A stretch of 22,333 nt of DNA from a virus, in the IMG/VR virus record IMGVR_UViG_3300028392_000315, positions 1 to 22,333 of that record; one strand, written 5' to 3'. A program made the position numbers and the translations under genes. The notes under the pieces are model-generated. The model searched no databases and was not told the origin of the DNA. It was given only the letters and a program-made list of their open reading frames with translations. Of this stretch, positions 4,221 through 10,363 are shown piece by piece. How positions within the stretch are numbered: position 1 is the first letter of the stretch; every line of letters begins with the position of its first letter.

Positions 4221-6224
4221 TCATGCGGAGGGCAAACTGAGACGACCGACCGCGTCCATTTGCAAAAAGCCACCTGAAATAACGGCCCGAATATCGCGTT
4301 TTGCGTTATCCACCCGCTTATCGCGCTTACCCGGCGTGGGGTCAAACTTCCGACCAGCGGCCACCACGACCGCCAGCTCGTGCTCCGTCACGGCACCATT
4401 TGTGTCCAAGTCTGCCAAGGTCTTAAACTGATCCATGATCGCCTTTTGGGTCTTGCCAGTAGGTCCCTGCGACACCGCTACCGATGACCGACTGCTATCG
4501 GTGAAGCCCACAACGCAGGTCGTCTCGTCGTCGCCGTCCTCGTCCTCACCCACCACGATGGTCTCTAATCTGAAGCCAAACTCGCCACCATCGGCGCCAC
4601 CTTTCAGCTTGGTAATAATGGCCACGCGCTCCTCATCGGCACGGATGACCTCAAATTCAAAGTCGCAGGCTGCCCTGAGCCCTGACCAGCCCCGCGCCCC
4701 TCTGGACTCGTCCTTGCCGCTGTGATGTATTAGCTCAACCATGGCCCCGGTAAGCCGGGTGATCTCCTTGCAGTGCCCCAGCACCTTGCCCATGTCCTCG
4801 CCAGAATTTTCGTTGCCGCCGGGCATGACCTGAGCCAGCGTGTCCATGACCACCAGATCAAACTCGCCTTGTATACGTATCTGCTTTACCAATGCGCGGG
4901 CATCGGTGAGCTCCATCATGTTTGGCGCATTAGCCACAAAGTACAAGTTGGTCAGCTCCTTGGGATCAACGCCGTGGTGCGCGCAGTACCCGGCCACTCG
5001 CTTGCGCATGTCCTCTTGGCCCTCAGCGGCCACCCAGCAGACCTTAGACTTGGTGGTCTTGTGGCCACGCCACTCAATGCCTCGGGCGATGGCAGCCGCC
5101 ATCTCAAAAGCAAAGAACGACTTGCCCGAGCCGGAAGCCCCGTAAATTACGCCTAAGTTGGCGTTGGGGATTACGTTCTTGATGATCCATGAGGCCTTGC
5201 GGCGCACGATGAACTCTTCGGTGGTCTCCAGCTTGAACCGGTCCTCGGACTTTTTTAGTTGTTCAGCCACCTCCGGGTCGCTGGTGAGGTCGTCAAAGTC
5301 TGAGAGGATCGAGTCCTTGGTGATCGCCTTGGGCTTGGCCTTCTGGCAGTGCTCGACCCACAAGTACGTCATGGCCCGGTCGCCGTCCTGTTGCCGATGG
5401 GCTAAGGCGATCTCAAAGGCGTAATCGTTGTTGGCCAGAATGGAAAACACCATAGAGTCGCTGTACCCGGCGCTGTAGAGTTGCACGCCCGTGGCATGCA
5501 GCAAGGCCGAGCGGTCGTCAGTGATGTCTGGGCCACTGGTCAGGAACTCTTTGGCCGTGGGCGATATGTCCATGTCCTGCACGTCCGGCAGGGCCAGCTC
5601 GTGTATCAGCTCGGGCATCACCAGCGAGATCACCTTGGCGCTCGTGCGGGCCTTGCGGTACTGCGTGTACAACCCGGTCAGAATGTCGGGATGCGGCGTG
5701 CTCACCGGCAAGTCGCGCAGCACGTCGCCCGTGACCGTCAGGAAGCGGCCCTTGTGGCCGTTGTAGACCTCGATGCCCACCGTGTTGTCCTGCACGTCCT
5801 CGGGGATGGACCCACGGGCCAGTATGCGCAGCCCTGTGCCACTGGGGCTCAGTTCGGTGTAGCTGTCCACCGAGTCGATGATCTCCTGCGCCCATGGCGC
5901 GATCTGGCCGTCCGTGATGCACCTATCGAGGTCTATGCCCACCACGTCGGTCATGCCAGTGAGCACCAGCCCCACGCCGCTGTACTTGCCACCCCCGGTG
6001 TCAAAGGCGCGCACCGCCTCCTCAAAGCTGACCCAGCGGTCGGGCTGCATGCTCGACAGGCCGTAGCCCTCGGGGCGGTAGGGCACCTTGTCCCACTTGC
6101 CGCGCTCTTCGTTCCAGATGGCCTTCCAAGGCGCCCAACGGCGCAGGGCCTTGAGCTCGGTGGGGATGTTGCCGGGGTTGAATACCCGGCCAATTGGGGG
6201 ACGCCCCTGACCTGAATTTTGCAT
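4221..6224 (-). CDS. replicative primase-helicase (PrimPol-like N-terminus, RecA-like ATPase)
   Basis: A 667-residue protein starting MQNSGQGRPP. Residues ~95-200 resemble the N-terminal archaeo-eukaryotic primase-type domain of phage and plasmid proteins: VGIDLDRC (acidic motif, ~95), TELSPSGTGLRIL (~123) and GRFLTVTGD (~159). The usual motif-II His (SGxGLH) is Arg here. Residues ~355-525 are a RecA/AAA_25 (RepA-like) helicase domain with Walker A GASGSGKS (~362), Walker B DLVVMDT (~456) and LIHHSGKDESRGARGWSG (~498). The C-terminal part has a small helical domain. I prefer the ATG at 6224 because AGGG is about eight bases upstream; the ATG at 6230 is too close to it. It should unwind DNA at the fork and may prime synthesis. 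It lies between the zinc-binding gene and the candidate origin. Confidence 0.9.
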   Translation of the reverse strand: MQNSGQGRPPIGRVFNPGNIPTELKALRRWAPWKAIWNEERGKWDKVPYRPEGYGLSSMQPDRWVSFEEAVRAFDTGGGKYSGVGLVLTGMTDVVGIDLDRCITDGQIAPWAQEIIDSVDSYTELSPSGTGLRILARGSIPEDVQDNTVGIEVYNGHKGRFLTVTGDVLRDLPVSTPHPDILTGLYTQYRKARTSAKVISLVMPELIHELALPDVQDMDISPTAKEFLTSGPDITDDRSALLHATGVQLYSAGYSDSMVFSILANNDYAFEIALAHRQQDGDRAMTYLWVEHCQKAKPKAITKDSILSDFDDLTSDPEVAEQLKKSEDRFKLETTEEFIVRRKASWIIKNVIPNANLGVIYGASGSGKSFFAFEMAAAIARGIEWRGHKTTKSKVCWVAAEGQEDMRKRVAGYCAHHGVDPKELTNLYFVANAPNMMELTDARALVKQIRIQGEFDLVVMDTLAQVMPGGNENSGEDMGKVLGHCKEITRLTGAMVELIHHSGKDESRGARGWSGLRAACDFEFEVIRADEERVAIITKLKGGADGGEFGFRLETIVVGEDEDGDDETTCVVGFTDSSRSSVAVSQGPTGKTQKAIMDQFKTLADLDTNGAVTEHELAVVVAAGRKFDPTPGKRDKRVDNAKRDIRAVISGGFLQMDAVGRLSLPSA

Positions 6225-6234
6225 GGCCATTCCC

Positions 6235-6582
6235 TTACTTCTGCCAGCCGATGAGTGTCTGCCCCTTGTGTTGGAACACGGCAAGGCGCCCCACAGGGCC
6301 GCACTGTTCGCAGTCCATTTCGACTGACAAACCATTGCGTCTGCGGCTGGGGTTGTCGGTCATTAAACCATCTTGTATCGCAATAGTTTTAGTGCCATCG
6401 CAAAACGTGTAACGGCCAGTTAAAGCGTCTTCGGCGTTGCGGTTGTAAATATGCACCGAACTTTGGTGCGTGTACGTCTCGCCGCACTTGGGGCACAGCG
6501 GGATAAAGTAATCTGATGTTGTTTCGACGAGCGGGTAGGTGCTGGCCAATGTAATTGGCGCACTCTTGAGGGTCTTGGTCAT
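6235..6582 (-). CDS. zinc-binding phage protein, 115 aa
   Basis: Two CxxC pairs (C30-C33 in PLCPKCGETYTH and C91-C94 in MDCEQCGP) should bind one zinc ion. Between them lie a strand-rich segment and NPSRRRNGLSVEMDCEQC, then a C-terminal FQHKGQTLIGW. This arrangement, CPxCG ... SRRxGLxxxxxCExC ... QHKGxTxxxW, is shared by many uncharacterised phage and mobile-element proteins that resemble nucleic-acid-binding zinc ribbons. Its ATG has AAAGG about seven bases upstream. The primase-helicase gene begins 10 bases after its stop, so the two are probably co-transcribed. Confidence 0.75.
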   Translation of the reverse strand: MTKTLKSAPITLASTYPLVETTSDYFIPLCPKCGETYTHQSSVHIYNRNAEDALTGRYTFCDGTKTIAIQDGLMTDNPSRRRNGLSVEMDCEQCGPVGRLAVFQHKGQTLIGWQK

Positions 6583-6614
6583 GTACTTGCCTTTGCAAAG
6601 CCTTTAAGTAGAGA

Positions 6615-6670
6615 GGTGAGGCAGGACGGTAAAGGAGCCGTCTTTTCGGGCGCGCTGCCCTATCCTCACC
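6615..6670. other. nested inverted repeats in the gap between two minus-strand genes
   Basis: GGTGAGG (6615-6621) pairs with CCTCACC (6664-6670). Inside it GACGG (6625-6629) pairs with CCGTC (6638-6642), and GGCAG (6620-6624) can pair with CTGCC (6655-6659). A transcript from either strand could fold into a branched structure of about 55 bases. There is no T-run after it on the minus strand. It lies in the 97-base gap between the YdaS-like gene and the zinc-binding gene, so it may be a leader, processing site or Rho-independent attenuator remnant. Confidence 0.35.
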
Positions 6671-6679
6671 AACAGTCTA

Positions 6680-6892
6680 TCAGATATCGGTGGGCGCCAG
6701 CAGCTCTGCCAGTGCCGGGTTGATCAAGCGCTCGCGGGGGATGCCACTGGCCTGCTCCACGGCCCTGACCCACTTGGTGGGCACGTAGCCCTTCCTGAGC
6801 ATCATGGAGATGTTCTGCTGGGTGCAGCCGAGGATGTCGGCCAGTTGGGCCTGCGAGCCCACGGCGTGGATGGCTTCTTCGATTCCGGTCAT
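6680..6892 (-). CDS. Cro/YdaS-like helix-turn-helix regulator
   Basis: A 70-residue protein: MTGIEEAIHAVGSQAQLADI, then LGCTQQNISMMLRKGYVPTK and WVRAVEQASGIPRERLIN. The helix-turn-helix spans residues ~14-36. The pattern of an N-terminal GIEEAI...VGSQ, QNIS-type recognition helix, and a C-terminal (I/V)PxE(R/Q)LxP is that of the YdaS/Cro-like family of phage regulators. It binds DNA as a regulator of early genes or as a YdaST-type toxin component; no YdaT partner is visible. It is the last gene of the 14-gene overlapping operon and its ATG overlaps the stop of the previous gene (ATGA). The ribosome site is GAGAG. Confidence 0.8.
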   Translation of the reverse strand: MTGIEEAIHAVGSQAQLADILGCTQQNISMMLRKGYVPTKWVRAVEQASGIPRERLINPALAELLAPTDI

Positions 6893-7149
6893 TGTGTGCT
6901 CTCGATCATCTTGAGTGTGGAGTTGTGGTAGTCGTGTACTGAGTGGCTGTGGGGGATCGTGAGCCGGGGCCGGTCCATGAACACGCGCTTGTATAGCGTG
7001 TCCTTGTTGTGGAACAGCTCGGCGTACTGCCTTTGCAGCTCCTGCGTGTAGGCCTCTAGGCGCACGTTGGCCTTGGTGTAGTCCGGTTTGGGCTCGCCCG
7101 GGCGCCACGCTAGGTCACGCAGGCGCTGCTTTTGGTTGTTATCGAACAT
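6889..7149 (-). CDS. hypothetical phage protein, 86 aa
   Basis: A charged protein without a recognised domain (MFDNNQKQRLRDLAWRPGEP, then helices around ANVRLEAYTQELQRQYAELF, then HNKDTLYKRVFMDRPRL). The ATG is preceded by GGGAG seven bases upstream. It overlaps the winged-helix gene by 11 bases and the YdaS-like gene by four. Its place between two DNA-binding proteins hints at a replication or regulatory accessory role, which is inference only. Confidence 0.65.
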   Translation of the reverse strand: MFDNNQKQRLRDLAWRPGEPKPDYTKANVRLEAYTQELQRQYAELFHNKDTLYKRVFMDRPRLTIPHSHSVHDYHNSTLKMIESTQ

Positions 7150-7420
7150 GTTCGTCTCCCTTGGTTGGGTGTGGTTGGTTGGGCGGTATGGGCACGGCGA
7201 TGTACACAGCGCGCCACTGCGGTACGCTGGTGCTGCTGGGGCGCAGGCGCCCCTTAGCGGCCAGCTCCCAGCGGTCTAGGTACACGTCGGGCATGCAGGG
7301 CAGGGCTTGGCGCACGGTGTCACGTTGCAGGCCCGTTATGGCGCTGATAACGGCGAGGGTGGCCCCGTCAGGCATTTGCCTAAGCGCTGCGCGGATGACG
7401 GTATGGGTTGACTTACGCAC
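7139..7420 (-). CDS. winged-helix-type DNA-binding protein, 93 aa
   Basis: I place the start at a GTG (7420-7418) because GAGG lies nine bases upstream, inside the end of the previous gene, and the frame begins there with the domain itself: RKSTHTVIRAALRQMPDGAT, then LAVISAITGLQRDTVRQALP and CMPDVYLDRWEL. The unit of two helices, a T-V-R-Q-A-L recognition helix and a wing ending in a Tyr/Asp-rich MPDVYLDRW is typical of small winged-helix proteins in phage replication regions. The C-terminus is Pro-rich. It may regulate early genes or help load the replication machinery. Confidence 0.65.
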   Translation of the reverse strand: MRKSTHTVIRAALRQMPDGATLAVISAITGLQRDTVRQALPCMPDVYLDRWELAAKGRLRPSSTSVPQWRAVYIAVPIPPNQPHPTKGDEHVR

Positions 7421-7646
7421 CGTTCTTTTCCTCGAAAGTGCCGTCCAGCCACGCATCCAGCTTTGCATGGAGCCAAGCCCTGTTGCGCTCACCGACTGTT
7501 TGCCCGTTGTCTGTCATCCGTGGGTCTGTTAGCAAACGCCCAAACCCAGTATCGGAAGAAAACTCAATTCGTTCCTTTGTTATCTTGATACCGATAGCAC
7601 CAATCGCTCTTGACTCAAACCCGTCTATCAACGCTTCTTCAATCAT
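7413..7646 (-). CDS. hypothetical protein, 77 aa
   Basis: The family is not recognised. It starts at an ATG with AAGGAG seven bases upstream, located inside the end of the previous gene (8-base overlap). Residues 1-45 look like a small alpha/beta segment (AIGAIGIKITKERIEFSSDT, FGRLLTDPRMTDNGQ), followed by a helical tail (ERNRAWLHAKLDAWLDGTFE). The end of the gene supplies the ribosome site for the winged-helix gene. Confidence 0.6.
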   Translation of the reverse strand: MIEEALIDGFESRAIGAIGIKITKERIEFSSDTGFGRLLTDPRMTDNGQTVGERNRAWLHAKLDAWLDGTFEEKNGA

Positions 7647-7914
7647 TGTTTTTCTCCTTTAGTTTGGCTTCGATGGCGCGTTCATAACCCCAGTTAGGTG
7701 ATTCACATTCGTCGTACTGGTTGTGGTGTTGCAAATAGATAGCATCAATCTCCTTATCCGTCAGGTCTACCCATTTAAGTTTTACACCCGACAAACTGAG
7801 GTCTGCTCTTATAAGGTCTTTTAATACTTGTTCGTCTTCGTCATGCCAGTTTTCAGGATGTGCTTGTTTAAATGTGTCAAGCGCATCCCATGCTCTGCGC
7901 AAAAGGTCAATCAT
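7639..7914 (-). CDS. hypothetical phage protein, 91 aa, with LKEKN tail
   Basis: The start at 7914 (MIDLLRRAWDALDTFKQAHP) is chosen for AAGGAG seven bases upstream and an ATGA overlap with the preceding stop. The body is helical and acidic, with a WVDLTDKEIDAIYLQHHNQY segment. The last residues, AIEAKLKEKNND, match the tail of the preceding gene (AAEAKLKEKNT). Their codons CTAAAGGAGAAAAACAATG form the ribosome site and start of the next gene. WVxLTxxEIDxI segments are common in freshwater-phage small proteins; the function is unknown. Confidence 0.65.
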   Translation of the reverse strand: MIDLLRRAWDALDTFKQAHPENWHDEDEQVLKDLIRADLSLSGVKLKWVDLTDKEIDAIYLQHHNQYDECESPNWGYERAIEAKLKEKNND

Positions 7915-8258
7915 GTGTTCTTCTCCTTGAGTTTGGCTTCTGCCGCAATAAGTAACTCTTCCCAACTAAGTTGCGCCTTCGCAAATTCATACCAATCTTC
8001 AGTCGTCAGCCCTACCCATGTGCGCTGTGGTGGGTGGGTGTAAAGGGGGTCAACCCAACCCTTGTGCTTTGGATTTCTTTTATCCCAGTTATCCGCATAA
8101 TTTTCGTTGTCTTCATACGAGCGATAGTCGTAGCCACCTTCACCATCAAACGTGCGCCACGCCACAGGCTCCTGCTCTGGCTGTGGTGGGTAGTTGCTGC
8201 TGGCTCCATAGTTCACCCTGTCCTGCGCCATAGCGCGTTTTGATTCGTAGCCTGTCAT
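7911..8258 (-). CDS. hypothetical phage protein, 115 aa, with LKEKN tail
   Basis: It starts at 8258 (MTGYESKRAMAQDRVNYGAS) with GGAG eight bases upstream. Upstream in-frame codons belong to the previous gene. It contains EPVAWRTFDGEGGYDYRSYE, then KGWVDPLYTHPPQRTWVGLT followed by TEDWYEFA. The pairing of xPVAWxxFDGExxY with V(D)PLYTxPP is a widespread phage motif found as a free-standing domain in many early regions. The C-terminus AAEAKLKEKNT encodes the ribosome site of the next gene. The function is unknown. Confidence 0.75.
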   Translation of the reverse strand: MTGYESKRAMAQDRVNYGASSNYPPQPEQEPVAWRTFDGEGGYDYRSYEDNENYADNWDKRNPKHKGWVDPLYTHPPQRTWVGLTTEDWYEFAKAQLSWEELLIAAEAKLKEKNT

Positions 8259-8482
8259 GTCTGTTTCTCCGTAAAACCGCGCCAATATTTGTTTTGTATG
8301 GCAGCAAAATTTGAGTGGAACCGTTTCATTTCTTCGTAAGTGGCAACCCGTGACCACCTTTTGCCATTCCATATTGCATACATATAACTTTCATGTAAAC
8401 CTTTTGGGGTGAACTTAACTTCGTACACGCCAGTCCGACAAGGCTTGATGTGCGGGGGAAACCACTTTGTCATCTTTTTCAT
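8255..8482 (-). CDS. small phage protein of the PVRxGVYEV type, 75 aa
   Basis: A basic, aromatic-rich protein: KWFPPHIKPCRTGVYEVKFT, then YMYAIWNGKRWSRV, and a C-terminal IQNKYWRGFTEKQ. The order P-x-R-x-G-V-Y-E-V, then Y/W-N-G-K-R-W, then (N)K-x-W-R-G matches a small beta-rich family found in many phages, of unknown function. The ATG has AAGGGGA about six bases upstream and overlaps the previous stop (ATGA). Lower GC than the replication operon. Confidence 0.7.
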   Translation of the reverse strand: MKKMTKWFPPHIKPCRTGVYEVKFTPKGLHESYMYAIWNGKRWSRVATYEEMKRFHSNFAAIQNKYWRGFTEKQT

Positions 8483-8679
8483 GTTGTTCCCCTTGCGTGT
8501 ATTTCATCTTCCAACAACTTAATATGCGCTTGCGCTTTGTTTAACTCTCGTACAAACGTAGCGCACATTTCTAGCAAATGTTGAATATGCTTTTCCTGCC
8601 ATTGCTCTGGTCTTGTATTAAGCCCGCGAACACGGAGGCGCATGATCGCGCAGCGGTGCATTAGAAGCTGTTCTTTCAT
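8479..8679 (-). CDS. small helical protein, 66 aa, with ARGTT tail
   Basis: No family recognised. The product is a basic helical protein (MHRCAIMRLRVRGLNTRPEQ, then WQEKHIQHLLEMCATFVREL, then AQAHIKLLEDEI). It ends HARGTT, almost the same as the preceding gene's IKARGTT. The codons for ARGTT create the AAGGGG ribosome site of the following gene. Both its ATG and its stop are in ATGA overlaps. Confidence 0.6.
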   Translation of the reverse strand: MKEQLLMHRCAIMRLRVRGLNTRPEQWQEKHIQHLLEMCATFVRELNKAQAHIKLLEDEIHARGTT

Positions 8680-8957
8680 GTTGTTCCCCTTGCTTTGATG
8701 TCATCATGTACATCCTTCAGTGCGCCGTAAGTCATCTCACACGCTATTTCCCCAGCACTTGAACTGCCAACGGGTATTTGATACTCCCTGATAATTTTGA
8801 GGCAAGCCTCACGCTCTTGCGCCACTGCTGCCCTAGCAAAGTCAGCCATATAAAAAGGTAGATCGTTAACCAAGGGAGTGCCGTCAATAAAACGCTTCCA
8901 CGAAAACTTATCTCGCAAAACTACATCAGCTAGTTTTACTAATTCAATGTAGTTCAT
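8676..8957 (-). CDS. small phage protein with EREAC motif, 93 aa
   Basis: I start it at 8957 (MNYIELVKLADVVLRDKFSW), where GGTGG lies about five bases upstream and the ATG overlaps the stop of a 52-residue membrane protein. It contains FYMADFARAAVAQEREACLK, an ERE-x-C motif also present at 1609-1863 and in related form at 17580-17822. It ends DVHDDIKARGTT. The family type is common in phage early regions and its function is unknown. A longer upstream reading frame exists but lacks support because it overlaps two other genes. Confidence 0.65.
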   Translation of the reverse strand: MNYIELVKLADVVLRDKFSWKRFIDGTPLVNDLPFYMADFARAAVAQEREACLKIIREYQIPVGSSSAGEIACEMTYGALKDVHDDIKARGTT

Positions 8958-9112
8958 TTGTGCCACCATGCTGCAAAGATCATTCCGATTGCACCGACTA
9001 CAGCCAGCACCGCTATCAGCGCTTTGAAAGACGCAAATACTTCTTCCGTAGGGTCGGGGTCGTGTATCTCGGCGGGTTCTTTGTTCATGTAGGCTTTGTC
9101 TGCTTCGTTCAT
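8954..9112 (-). CDS. 52-residue single-span membrane protein
   Basis: A short gene in an overlapping chain: its ATG shares one base with the previous stop (TAATG) and its TGA overlaps the next ATG (ATGA). A GGGGGTGA ribosome site precedes the ATG. The product has an acidic N-terminus (MNEADKAYMNKEPAEIHDPD) and a strong hydrophobic span, ALIAVLAVVGAIGMIFAAWW, at residues 31-50, then HK. It is probably an inner-membrane protein; the orientation is uncertain. The function is unknown. It fills a stretch that would otherwise be the only gap in the operon. Confidence 0.7.
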   Translation of the reverse strand: MNEADKAYMNKEPAEIHDPDPTEEVFASFKALIAVLAVVGAIGMIFAAWWHK

Positions 9113-9375
9113 TATTCACCCCCAACGTGGTTAGTTGCATGGCCGTTTGGATTGCGGGAGACGGAAGCCGCCCATTCTGCGCCGTCGTACACCGCAGGAA
9201 AGTAAACGTGATTTTTTGTCCATACAGTAAACGGCGCGCCTTCTGACAAACCGTAACCGTTGTCAAACTCTGTGTCTAGCTCCGCTTCTGTCAAAGTGCT
9301 GCTTTCAATGTCGGCAAAAGATTCGTTTGTTTCTTCCATCGCATCTACAAGTATTTTTCGCCATGTAGTTTTCAT
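9112..9375 (-). CDS. hypothetical phage protein, 87 aa
   Basis: It starts at 9375 (MKTTWRKILVDAMEETNESF), with AAGGAG eight bases upstream inside the previous gene and an ATGA overlap. The acidic N-terminal helix is followed by a beta-type domain: EFDNGYGLSEGAPFTVWTKN, then HVYFPAVYDGAEWAASVSRN. The G-x-P-F-x-x-W-T...VYFPxxYDGxEW arrangement recurs in small phage proteins of unknown function. Confidence 0.7.
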   Translation of the reverse strand: MKTTWRKILVDAMEETNESFADIESSTLTEAELDTEFDNGYGLSEGAPFTVWTKNHVYFPAVYDGAEWAASVSRNPNGHATNHVGGE

Positions 9376-9602
9376 TTGGCACGCTCCTTGAGCATGGCGT
9401 CTGCCCATTCATAACAACTTCCGCAAACATTTTTTATCGTTATAGTTTTTTGGCTTATAGCTAAATTAATTTCCGGCATTGATAATTGTGCCTGCATAAC
9501 AAGCCCCGCAAAGTGGTCACGCAGGGTCATGTCCCTTGCGTAGCCGCCTGTCTTCACTAGCCAGTCCGTGTAGTCTTTTGCCATCTCTTGGTTATCTTTC
9601 AT
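9372..9602 (-). CDS. small phage protein with CGSCYEWADAMLKER tail, 76 aa
   Basis: A near-consensus GGAGG site lies seven bases before the ATG. The protein has TLRDHFAGLVMQAQL at about residues 25-40 and ends CGSCYEWADAMLKERAK. The combination of (M)TLRDxFA...A...Q with a C-terminal (A/W)DAMLKxR is a very common small-protein architecture in phage early operons, with unknown function. Here a CxxC is inserted before the terminal helix. The end codons ATGCTCAAGGAGCG make the next gene's ribosome site. Confidence 0.7.
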   Translation of the reverse strand: MKDNQEMAKDYTDWLVKTGGYARDMTLRDHFAGLVMQAQLSMPEINLAISQKTITIKNVCGSCYEWADAMLKERAK

Positions 9603-9802
9603 TTGTATTCCTCCAGTCGTGCGTTAAGGCGTGTGATTCGGTTGACGTTGTAGTCAACTATGCTCTGCGCGTACTCGACCCCCGTTTCAGCTTGGAGCTT
9701 GGCCAGATGGGCCTCAGCCAGCTCGGTTGCGATCACTTCAAGCGGGGTGGGCTTCTTGAACGGCTCCCTGAGCAGGTCGCGTAATCCTGTGCGGCGCATC
9801 AT
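9599..9802 (-). CDS. helical protein, 67 aa
   Basis: It starts at tandem ATG codons (9802 and 9799), with GGGGG about seven bases upstream and an ATGA overlap with the previous gene's stop. The first residues are MMRRTGLRDLLREPFKKP. They are followed by a long amphipathic helix (LEVIATELAEAHLAKLQAET) and by NVNRITRLNARLEEYK, so a helical hairpin or coiled coil is likely. The function is not recognised. Confidence 0.6.
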   Translation of the reverse strand: MMRRTGLRDLLREPFKKPTPLEVIATELAEAHLAKLQAETGVEYAQSIVDYNVNRITRLNARLEEYK

Positions 9803-10206
9803 GCTGTGCCCCCAACGGCCAGTGCCGCAGCCGCTTCGGCCTTCTTGCGCTCCCGGTAAAAGCGCTGGTATTCGGCCTTCTTGGTCTTGGCCTTTTGCTT
9901 GACGTACCAAGCACGTTTGTACTCGCGCCGCTTCAGGCGCCTTTGCTCGGCCTCGCTGGCCACCTCAGCCTCGGCGAACACCGGCTCGCCCTCGCTGCGC
10001 ACAGGGGCAGCGGCGTAGGGGTTGAGCTGTTTGTTCATCTCTATGTGGCGGTCTGCTAAAGACCCCACCCAGTTGTGAAGGGCCTTGTGCCTATTATTCA
10101 AGTCGTTTATCTTATAAGCCAACGTGTCGAGCACGGCTAGGTTTTTGGTGTGCATCGCCTCTAGTTCGGCGATGCGTTTGTAAGGGTTCCAATTCATGTA
10201 GTCCAT
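9799..10206 (-). CDS. basic coiled-coil protein, first gene of the leftward operon, 135 aa
   Basis: It starts at the ATG at 10206 (MDYMNWNPYKR), with GGAG nine bases upstream. Residues ~8-60 form a helix (RIAELEAMHTKNLAVLDTLA) continuing into NNRHKALHNWVGSLADRH. After a linker the C-terminal 45 residues are highly charged (EAEQRRLKRREYKRAWYVKQ, then KTKKAEYQRFYRERKKAEAA), which would bind nucleic acid or act as a structural helix. It is the promoter-proximal gene of the 14-gene chain, so it should be the most strongly expressed. The function is not recognised. Confidence 0.65.
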   Translation of the reverse strand: MDYMNWNPYKRIAELEAMHTKNLAVLDTLAYKINDLNNRHKALHNWVGSLADRHIEMNKQLNPYAAAPVRSEGEPVFAEAEVASEAEQRRLKRREYKRAWYVKQKAKTKKAEYQRFYRERKKAEAAAALAVGGTA

Positions 10207-10363
10207 GTGGGTGTACTCCAAAAAGTTGTAGGGAGCCCGATCCTACAACAGAACTTTGTGGTTTACAACAAATATTTTTTAAAAAGTTACAGCAACTAGC
10301 CAAAAAGTGATGTAAGATCACCCCGCCACAATAATTGTGTTGTGGGTTAACGGAGATACACAC
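10207..10363. promoter_or_regulatory. divergent control region between leftward and rightward arms
   Basis: This is the only divergent gene start in the left 17 kb. It contains three dyads: GTTGTAGG-N9-CCTACAAC (10225-10249), GTGAT-N5-ATCAC (10307-10321) and CACAAT-A-ATTGTG (10327-10339). It also has an AT-rich stretch and the TGTAACTTT motif on the minus strand (10283-10291). No hexamer pair stands out as a strong promoter on either strand; AATAAT at 10330 could be a rightward -10. The dyads look like operators for the phage's own HTH regulators. Confidence 0.5.

Noticed and set aside
5481-6215. 244-codon plus-strand frame opposite the primase-helicase
   Set aside because: Its His/Gln/Arg/Val-rich composition is that of a reverse-strand shadow. 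The minus strand has clear helicase motifs.
6615-6670. tRNA-like or riboswitch RNA
   Set aside because: The nested repeats lack a cloverleaf with conserved T-loop bases and match no riboswitch I know. It is listed only as a structured gap.
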